Positions 56,957 through 64,000 of a stretch of DNA of 64,000 nucleotides are shown piece after piece. The notes beneath the pieces were generated by a model that was not told where the DNA came from, did no database searches, and saw only the letters and a program-made list of their open reading frames with translations. Position 1 is the first letter of the stretch; the number at the start of each line of letters is the position of its first letter. A program made the position numbers and the translations under genes. Origin of the DNA: Phyto melanocephala (lineage: Eukaryota > Arthropoda > Insecta > Diptera > Rhinophoridae); NCBI GenBank assembly GCA_941918925.1, contig OW799237.1:72985126-73049125 (forward strand), in the 5' to 3' direction.

Positions 56957-57772
56957 AACAAGTAAAAGCGCTATATTCGGCCGTGCCGAATCTTATATAT
57001 TTACCCTTCACAACGTGTAGTCATGCAATAACAGTAGTTTGTATCACCATCCCAAATGAAATACGTACATACATATAAAAAACATACATATATAAAAACA
57101 TCCCATTGTAAAATTATAAATTTACGTATGTATGTTAAAAAAAAAAAATTAAAAAAAAAAATTTTTTTAAAAATAATTAAAATATATATAATAAATATAA
57201 AACAACAAAAAATATTAAAAAAAAATTAAAAAAAAAATAATAAAAATATAAATAATATATTAAATAAAATATAAAAAAAAAAATAAAAAAAAAAATTAAA
57301 AAAAAATAAAAAAAAATTAAAAAAAAAAAATAAAAAAAAATTTTTTTTTGCCTCAGCTGGGATTCGATGCCACGTTTTCTCTAACCAGTATACACGTTTG
57401 TATGTATGTATGTTGTTGTTGTAATGTTGTTTTTGTGAAAAAAAAAATCGAGGTGGTCGTGGGTTTTTGCTCATATCTCAGTTGTTTATGTACCGATGTT
57501 TCTGATTTTCAATACTGATCTACTCCCGAATATTTCTGACATTTTAATACTTCACGCGAGTCCAAGCGATGTCGGGGGGCTTCAAAAAGTTGATTTAAAC
57601 ATACACACGGACAGACGGTCAGACGGACAGACTGACAGGGCTTAATCGACTCCCCTATTCATAAGCTTTCAGAAAATATATACTTTATGGGGTCGGAAAT
57701 CAAAATTGTAGAAATTTCACACGGAATGACAAACCTACATGTATATACCCTTTTTCACTGTGTGAAGGGTAT
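56957..57772 (+). mobile_element. INE-1-like element with expanded A-rich tract
   Basis: Starts AACAAGTAAAAGCGCTATAT then TCGGCCGTGCCGAATCTTAT and CCCTTCACAACGTGTAGTCA. An A-rich tract spans 57130-57345, equivalent to the T-rich tracts in the inverted copies at 8.5 and 27.7 kb. After it come GGGATTCGATGCCACGTTTT, GCTCATATCTCAGTTGTTTA, GGACAGACGGTCAGACGGAC (mini-me GTCY-type tract), AAAATATATACTTTATGGGG and GTGTGAAGGGTATAATG at the end. It is one of the best-preserved copies here. Confidence 0.85.
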
Positions 57773-58977
57773 AATGAAAGGGCTTGAGCATTAAAATATT
57801 TTTAGCTATGAAAAGAAAAAAATTCAGATGCTGCCCCAGATTAAATGGAAAATATATAAGTCAAATATAGCAGCTACGGATTTAACTTTTTTAATTCCCA
57901 CAATATTAGTGTCAAATAAAAATACATGACCATTACAATATACTTAACTATTAAAAAAGTGTAAAATCCAAGATGGCGTCTGAAAAATTACGGGAAGAAA
58001 TTTTTTAACCCCAACAATATGGATATCAAATGAAGGCTTGATAAGTAGAATACACTTTAATATGTAAAAATTCAAAATCAAATATGGTGTCGAAATCAAA
58101 AAAGAAAATGGCGTATTACATGAAATCTAAAATATAGGCATAGATACGAAGTGGTACACGCAAAGAAAAAACATAGTTACGGCATGATCACGACGGTCAT
58201 ATTATAAGTAGGTTATATAACAATAATTGGTTGTCGAAAAGAAGTAATAGTTATTTTTGTTTTATTTCATCATATATTTTGTCAAAATAATCAAGCATTT
58301 GTTTGAATTGCATCATTTAATGATTACTTTTCGTAAAAATTTCAAAATGGTTATCATTTAAAAATAGTATGATTTAAAAAAATTAGGACGACAAAAATAA
58401 CATTACAATCAGAAGCATTAAAAATTACAAATAATCATTAAATAATAGGTGAGACAACAGTATGAGTACAAATTAATCAACCTATGATTTTTTTTTAATA
58501 ATAATTTGATTTTAAGTGTTCTTCTTCTTGCTGAATAAATTTTTATTATTTTAGAAGTTTGAGATGTCAAAACGATGAAGAAAAATTTTGAGAAATTAAA
58601 GAAAATTTACAAATAAACGATAAAATGTAAAAAAATATTGGTATACAAATTGCAATTAAATTGTTGAGTACAAGCAATATGTGTATGTTACAGCAAAAGA
58701 CAATAATTTGCCGTAAAAAAGCAAAGATTGTCGATTTCAATTGTACTCATATATATTGATTATTGAATGATACTTAAATTAAACATAATAATGATAACTG
58801 GTAACCATTTTATGTTTGAACGATAATCATACAATTCAATCATAGTATGTTGCTTTTCGATTATGGTTACCACAGCCATATTTTATTTTTTTTTTTTTTG
58901 CGTAGTCCTATGTACATGACGGTGAAGGGTAATATCACATTCGGATCAGGTAATATAGCGCTCTTACTTGTTCTAGA
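57773..58977 (-). mobile_element. INE-1-like element, interrupted by MITE N
   Basis: AAAGGGCTTGAGCATTAAAA, AACCCCAACAATATGGATAT and CAAATGAAGGCTTGATAAGT lie to the left of an insertion at 58157-58902. TATGTACATGACGGTGAAGG and GGTAATATAGCGCTCTTACT then TGTTCT lie to the right. Comparison with 49.6-49.7 kb shows the two parts were once contiguous. Confidence 0.75.
58157..58902 (+). mobile_element. MITE-like family N, full copy inserted at TA
   Basis: About 745 bp. The left end CACGCAAAGAAAAAACATAG and the right end (reverse complement) CGCAAAAAAAAAAAAAAATA are both flanked by TA, suggesting a TA target duplication as in Tc1/mariner-type MITEs. The extended arms TAGTTACGGCATGATCACGA and ATATGGCTGTGGTAACCAT are only loosely similar. 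It is non-coding. A reverse-oriented relative lies at 60109-60500 and a fragment at 55945-56065. Confidence 0.72.
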
Positions 58978-60108
58978 TTATTAACATTAGCTTAGTGTTG
59001 TAAATTTATATTTACAGTGTTGTGACAATAATAAAAACAACAGTTGGAAAACTCACATGTGGCTTTTTAATTGGACGACAATTTAAATTTGCTAAACATC
59101 AGTGCACTACTCTGTTGTATTGATGTTCGCATAAAGCCATCAACGTCGGGATAGGGTTATTCTGAATAACTTTTGTTGCCTGATGATGTTACTGGTCTGA
59201 TGCTTCTTATGTGATGAGTATGCTTTAAGAACTAAAAACATAATTTGTATATTGTCAAGTTTCTTAGACGGTATATATTTTTTTCAGAATTTTTTGAGAG
59301 CATTAGATTAAGCGTCTAATTAAAATTTGGCTTCACAAAAAAAAAATGTGAACACTAGGTCAGGTAGGGAAATTAGAGTCCCCAAAAACTACGATAAATT
59401 ATGCCACATATTTTGTTCAAAAGCAGAATGGCGTTTCAATAAAATAGGAGGGCTAATTTAAGGAAAAAATTTTCTATCAGAATTGGGACATAAGTCAAAT
59501 CTGTTACAAAAGTTCAGAATAAAACAATAGAAAATGGTTTGTTTTCTAAAATTTTTTTTTTAAATTATATTTTTTAAAAGATAATCAGCAGATCAAAAAA
59601 AAAATAAAAGGTAGTAGTTCTCATATTTGATTTATATACAGACTCGTATCAACAAAGCCTTTGATTGTTTTAAAGCTCAAAGCCAAACATAAAGACAATC
59701 TAGCACATATTGACAAATTGTTTATTTTTAAGCAACAGTTTCATACAGTGGTGACAGATTTTTTAGTTGAAAAATAATTATTTGTCGAAATACAAGTCTT
59801 AAGTTAAGAAAAACAAAATATTAAATTTATTTTTAATTTGTAATATGTGTGAAATAATAATGTTGCAGCTAAGTCTTTAAAAAAAATAGCAATATTTGCA
59901 ACTATAAATTTAAAATGCTTGAGATCAAATATGTGTGCCTCTGTTTTTAAGTAAACAGGAAAAAAATTGTGCCAGTACTTATGTTACTACAAACAAGTGA
60001 AAAAACATTCACATATTTTAAGTTCTAATAATGAGAAGGTTTTAGATTTTTCAGTAAATTATTATCAATTTGAAAATGATTGGATGGATACTGTTTGCAG
60101 ACAAGCTG
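58978..60108. other. No recognisable feature
   Basis: A+T-rich sequence between INE-1-like and N elements. No motif. Confidence 0.4.
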
Positions 60109-60500
60109 CACGCAAAAAAAAAAAAATATATGGTTGTGGTAATCATAACCTAAGAGCAACATACTATTATTCAATTGTCTGATTATCATTAAAACATATA
60201 ATGGCTGCCAATTCTCATTATTATGTTTCATTAAAATATCATGCAGTAACGGTATAAATGACTATAGTTTAAACCGAAAATCTTTGCTTTTTTACTGCAA
60301 AGTATTGCATTTTACTTTAAGTTAGATAAACTAATTGTATTTAAAATTTTAATTGCAATTTTTATACCAGTATTTTTTAAATTTTTTCGTTTATTTTTAA
60401 ATTTTTTGAATTTTTTAAAAATTTTGTTAATTTCTTCGACATCTCAAACTTTTAAAATAATAAAAATTTATTCCCTAAAAAGAACAATTTTAACCGAGTT
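60109..60500 (-). mobile_element. MITE-like family N, truncated inverted copy
   Basis: Starts CACGCAAAAAAAAAAAAATA and TATGGTTGTGGTAATCATAA, then AGCAACATACTATTATTCAA, ATCTTTGCTTTTTTACTGCA, TTTTAATTGCAATTTTTATA and TCTCAAACTTTTAAAATAAT. This is the reverse complement of 58520-58900. Homology ends near 60500, so the other half is missing. Confidence 0.72.
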
Positions 60501-60702
60501 AATTTATTATTTACCTCTACGGGTGGCACCGCACAAAAAATTCAAAACAGAATACATAAAGCACGCGCTGCTTTCGCCTGTTTACACAACATCTGACGCT
60601 CAAAAAAACTATCTACTTCAACAAAAATCAAAGAAACGTGACTAGTAAAGTTTTTACTAACCGATGCCTGCGCAATATACTTTTAATCTGGGTTCCTCGT
60701 AA

Positions 60703-61567
60703 TCTATATATATAAAAGTGAAACTCTGTGTGTGTGTGTGTTAGCTATAGACTCCGAAACTGTAAAACCGATCGGACTCAAACTTTGGCAAGTTGTTGTA
60801 CACATACCAGGGAGTGTTTATGGGTGGAAAAAAGTTGGCGGGGTCACGCCCATAAAAATTAGTTGTCAGTTTTAACTACTTGCACTTTACCGATTTTTCT
60901 GAAACTTTGCACACATATCGACCTGTCATGACTTAATAATTTCGTAATAAGAAAAGTGGGCGGGGCCACGCCCCTAAAAAAGTTTTAATTTTTAAGGAAC
61001 TTGCACTGGACCGATTTTTCTGAAACTTTGCACACATATTGAGCTTTCCTGACTTTATAATTTCGTGATTAAAAAAGTGGGTATGGCCACGCCCATAAAA
61101 AAAAGTTATAATTTTGAGTTACTTTCACTGGATCGATATTTCTGAAACTTTGAAAACATACTGAGCTGTCATGACTTAATAATTTCGTGATAAAAAATGT
61201 GGGCAGTGCCACACCAATAAAAAAAATGTATCATTTTGAGGTACTTGCACTGAACCTATTATTTTAAAACTTTGCACACATATTGAGCTGTTATGACTTT
61301 ACAATTTCGTGATTAGAAAAGTGGGCAGGGCCACGCCCATAAAAAAAGGTTATAATTTTGAGGTACTTGCACCAGACCGATTCTTCTGAAACTTTGCACA
61401 CATATTGAGCTGTTATGACTTTACAATTTCGTGATTAGAAAAGTGGGCAATGCCACGACCATAAAAAAAATTATAATTTTTAGGTTTTTGCACTTGATAT
61501 TCAATTAAAATTCAGAATGCATTTCGATTCATTAAGGGGCGTAGCAACGCGCGCCGGGTTTGGCTAG
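60703..61567 (+). mobile_element. Non-autonomous Helitron, copy G, both ends intact
   Basis: Begins TCTATATATATAAAAGTGAA after A and ends GCGCGCCGGGTTTGGCTAG before T. It is the longest non-coding copy, with about six central units of about 122 bp. ACCGATTTTTCTGAAACTTT or variants recur near 60888, 61009, 61130, 61252 and 61377. Very similar to copy F at both ends. Confidence 0.9.
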
Positions 61568-61599
61568 TTTCAAATAAAAACCTCCTTTAACGCACAAGG

Positions 61600-61745
61600 C
61601 AAGAAGAAATAAACACCCAAATTGGAAGGTGCAAATACAATTGGCTGGATTACACGCTTAGGAACGAAATCTTAACGCAACACTAGAGTGGAATCAACCA
61701 GGCTCCTGAAGACGAGGACGACATCAAACCACTTGTCAAATGACT
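61600..61745 (+). pseudogene. Non-LTR retrotransposon C-terminal fragment
   Basis: QIGRCKYNWLDYTLRNEI is followed in a shifted frame by LNATLEWNQPGS, a stop and RRGRHQTT. This matches the W-x-G-H-x-L-R...L-x-W-N-x-x-G-x-R-x-R-G-R-P-x-T-T-W ending common to the endonuclease/reverse transcriptase protein of several insect LINE families. I cannot assign the clade. The copy lies immediately after Helitron G and is 5'-truncated with a frameshift and a stop. Confidence 0.7.
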
Positions 61746-62359
61746 ATCTTAAATGAAACCGCCAATTCTTTCAACGAACTCAGATACTTATCTTCAGGCC
61801 GAAACAATTGAAGAATAGTCTATGTTTCTGATGGAATACGGTAACATAACGATTAAGTAAACATAGTTAAATACATTTATTAATTTTAAACCAGTTGATA
61901 AGTGACATCTTCAAATATCATTTTTATTAAAAAACCTCAAAACAACGTAAAAATATTTATTCTGTCATTGCTGGTTTCAATGTATTACTTGTGTGTATGA
62001 ATAAAATAAAACTTAAATAATAAAATTTTTAAAACTCAGTGGCATCTCTATTGCTTTTCAATATGTTTTACCAAAATCGCTCTACAATGTATGCACATAT
62101 TTCCTCAATGTAAATTGGACAAATGGTAAATGTAGTCAATGTACATTATATCACACAGTAAATATTTATAAACATAATAAAAGTCATAAACTATAATTTA
62201 CATTTACATACATGCTTAACATTTTCTTATGCAACATGAATTGGCATACTGCAATATGTTGCAGTAATGTTAAACGAATTGATAAATGAGATTTATGCAT
62301 CCTTAAGGAAACATTCATAAAAGAGAAAAAAGAAATGGATATAAAATAAATGAATTATA
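61746..62359. other. No recognisable feature
   Basis: May include the 3' UTR of the preceding non-LTR fragment. Otherwise A+T-rich. Confidence 0.35.
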
Positions 62360-62600
62360 GCAAACGAGAGTACGGTCATGCCGAAATTTAAAGAATGTAT
62401 GTCCAAATTACAAAAACAGATTAAATATATTAACAGCCTATAACTCGGATTTCAATTTCTTTTATAATTTAACATTTTTTGAAAATCTAGTGATTTTAGT
62501 CAATACCGACATTGATGGGGCTAACATGAGTATCGGCCATTTCGCTTTGAACTCCAATTTAGATTAAAATTTTCAATATATTTTTGTAGTCAGACCATTT
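62360..62600 (+). mobile_element. INE-1-like fragment
   Basis: GAGAGTACGGTCATGCCGAA, TTAGTCAATACCGACATTGA with TGGGG, and GGCCATTTCGCTTTGAACTC resemble the left part of the 26.0 kb copy. Confidence 0.45.
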
Positions 62601-62739
62601 TCTTTCGTACCTTTTTTGAGGATGTTAAAGAGCGTAAATTTTTAATTTCTATATTTGACTTATTTATCAGTCATTTTTTTTTATTAAAATGCTGTATTGC
62701 TTCATAGTTTACCAGGTCAGCTATTCCAACCCATTTGGC

Positions 62740-63112
62740 GCCGCTGTACTCAATTGAGTACAGCTAAACATTAAGCGAAATTTTTTTAATTTGAAAAGTT
62801 TTTGTAATTTTTTACATTTTAACCTTAAATGAAACCTATACCCCGTTAAAATAATAAAAAAATATATGATTATATACATTTTATTTGTACCAAAGTTGAC
62901 TCCAAACTTACACAAAATTGGTTGTGCGAGATAAGCACAAAAATGTCCCCTTTTTTAGCTTTTACTATACAGCAATCTCTTTTTTATTTTAGTTTTCTAA
63001 GAGCAAGAATTTATTTGTATAAACCAAGTTAAAAAACAACGACTGCTATTTATTTTTACAAAGTTATCCTATTATAAATACAACTGTACTCAATTGAGTA
63101 CAGCGCCTGAAT
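62740..63112. repeat. Segment bounded by inverted CTGTACTCAATTGAGTACAG palindromes
   Basis: GGCGCCG followed by the 20-bp perfect palindrome (about 62747-62766) is mirrored by the same palindrome followed by CGCC (about 63082-63104). The intervening 300 bp is A+T-rich. A third, slightly altered copy lies at 63851-63868. The three flank a piggyBac-like transposase remnant and may be its transposase-binding repeats. Confidence 0.65.
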
Positions 63113-63129
63113 TCATATAAACATTGTAG

Positions 63130-63740
63130 AGTTGTAATAAAAATTGCTTGAAGAAATGGAGATCGACTAAGCATCACACGAAGTATTTTTTGATATCCTC
63201 TTTACTAGTTACAATTGGTGGATCTAAAAGAAAAAAAATTTCGTGCGACTGGAACAATTAGAGAGAACCGAACACAAAAGTGTCCGTTGAGAAGTGCGAA
63301 AGAAATGAAAAAGGAAAATCGAGCCTCATATGACTACAAAAAAAAAGCAAAATGAAATTCTTTTAGTAAAATGGAAAGACAATAGCGTATGTATTATGAC
63401 AACAAATTATGACGCAATTGAGCCATTGGGTAAAACGTTGATCTTCTACACAACGAAAAAAAATATGCCAATATTTCAAATGTATTTCAGTCCTATACAA
63501 ACATATGGGAGGAGTAGATGAACTGCATCTGTCTATTTCTCTCTACAGAATTGCCGCTTGCGGAGCAAAATGGTGGTGACCATTATTTATGTACATAGTT
63601 GATATGGCCCTTGCAAACGCTTATCGGTTATATGTTATGAGGCATAGCAATAGCATCAATCTACTGGTATTCCAAGGTTCCATTGCAAGGTACTACTTAC
63701 CTCAAAACACTCAAAATAAAGCTCGACTTTAATCCTTATT
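63130..63740 (+). pseudogene. piggyBac-like transposase relic, C-terminal half
   Basis: FFDILFTSYNW carries the FFDN-FTS block with a catalytic Asp. In other frames come LLVTIGGSKRKK, TIRENRTQKCPLRSA-like sequence (63260-63300), then NEILLVKWKDNSVCIMTTNY and DAIEPLGKT. The last block reads HMGGVDELHLSISLYRIAAC, with the third catalytic Asp in MGGVD, then GAKWW, a stop (TGA for Trp), PLFMYIVDMALANAYRLYVM and SINLLVFQGSIARYY. The order matches the DDE_Tnp_1_7 domain of piggyBac transposases. The N-terminal half with the first Asp is missing, and several frameshifts and stops are present. The C-terminal Cys-rich domain is not seen before the window ends. Confidence 0.9.
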
Positions 63741-63850
63741 GGTGTTAGGATTACTCTAAATCATGCAAGAGTCCACTGGCAATGCAAAAAATTCTTAAAA
63801 ACATTCTGCATTCAAAAAAAATGTTTTTAAAATTTTCACCTGTAACCCGC

Positions 63851-63868
63851 CGCTGTACTCAGTTGAGT
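63851..63868. repeat. Third GTACTC-GAGTAC palindrome
   Basis: TGTACTCAGTTGAGTACA, preceded by CCGCCGC as in the first copy. It lies downstream of the piggyBac-like reading frame. The window ends with GGCGGTTAAT, which could be near the element's TTAA end, but this cannot be confirmed. Confidence 0.6.
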
Positions 63869-64000
63869 ACACCCCTCCTACTCTGCCAACATATAATTTT
63901 TTATATTTTTTTCACTTAATTTTGTTAATTTTGTAAACATTGAATAAAAAAACATACTTTTTGGTTAATTACCGCTTCTGGTTTTATTTTGGCGGTTAAT

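Noticed and set aside
57226..57474. Phe-rich minus-strand frame of 82 codons
   Set aside because: It reads the A-rich tract of an INE-1-like element in reverse.
60703..61567. Regularly spaced direct repeats that might suggest a CRISPR array
   Set aside because: The units are contiguous tandem repeats of about 122 bp without unique spacers, lie within Helitron ends, and the DNA is eukaryotic.
1..64000. tRNA, rRNA or intact host protein-coding genes
   Set aside because: I looked on both strands for tRNA-like arms and for long frames with domain motifs. Every recognisable protein segment is of mobile-element type or unassigned. A tRNAscan and gene-model search would be decisive.

Overview
This window looks like non-coding, transposon-filled nuclear DNA from a higher (brachyceran) fly. 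The reasons are a strongly A+T-rich background, dispersed repeats with the hallmarks of the dipteran INE-1 (DINE-1, mini-me) family, long runs of TATG and similar microsatellites, and decayed coding remnants of insect-type transposons (mariner, Tc1, DD37E, PIF/Harbinger, piggyBac, Helitron, and Jockey and R1/LOA/I-type non-LTR elements). I cannot name the species. I recognise no intact host gene, tRNA or rRNA. The window is probably an intergenic region or part of a very long intron.

Layout. 0-5 kb: a 0.4 kb foldback repeat with a hammerhead-like core in each arm, a DD37E transposase relic, and two head-to-tail Helitrons. 6-10 kb: mariner and non-LTR relics, an INE-1-like copy, and a Helitron that still carries the helicase C-terminus next to its 3' end. 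10-16 kb: a MITE-like family (called M here), a palindromic hairpin, a mariner split by a second-type Helitron, and a Tc1 N-terminus. 18-21.5 kb: an internally deleted two-gene PIF/Harbinger element, a nearly full-length dead mariner, Helitron fragments and a further mariner piece. 22-37 kb: INE-1-like copies, a 1.3 kb terminal-inverted-repeat element, mariner relics, a Helitron and retroelement 3' ends.

38-41.2 kb: about 2.1 kb of degenerate satellite full of the palindrome TATCGATA, split by a Jockey-like reverse transcriptase fragment. 42-49 kb: a Tc1 element with IR/DR-like ends, a non-LTR 3' end, an M element broken into two oppositely oriented halves, a 191 bp TATG microsatellite, and a mariner and an M copy nested in a second copy of the 23-24.6 kb element. 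52-56 kb: a non-LTR element with RNase H, and a RING-finger coding fragment present as overlapping copies on both strands. 57-62 kb: INE-1-like elements, a TA-inserted MITE family (N), a Helitron and a non-LTR C-terminus. 62.7-64 kb: a piggyBac-like transposase relic flanked by three copies of a GTACTCAATTGAGTAC-type palindrome.

The protein relics carry stops, frameshifts, internal deletions or lost catalytic residues, so nothing here looks autonomously active. The main value lies in the nested insertions, the TATCGATA satellite, the Helitron family with a central tandem repeat, and the RING fragment. Coordinates of repeat edges are by eye and may be off by tens of bases.
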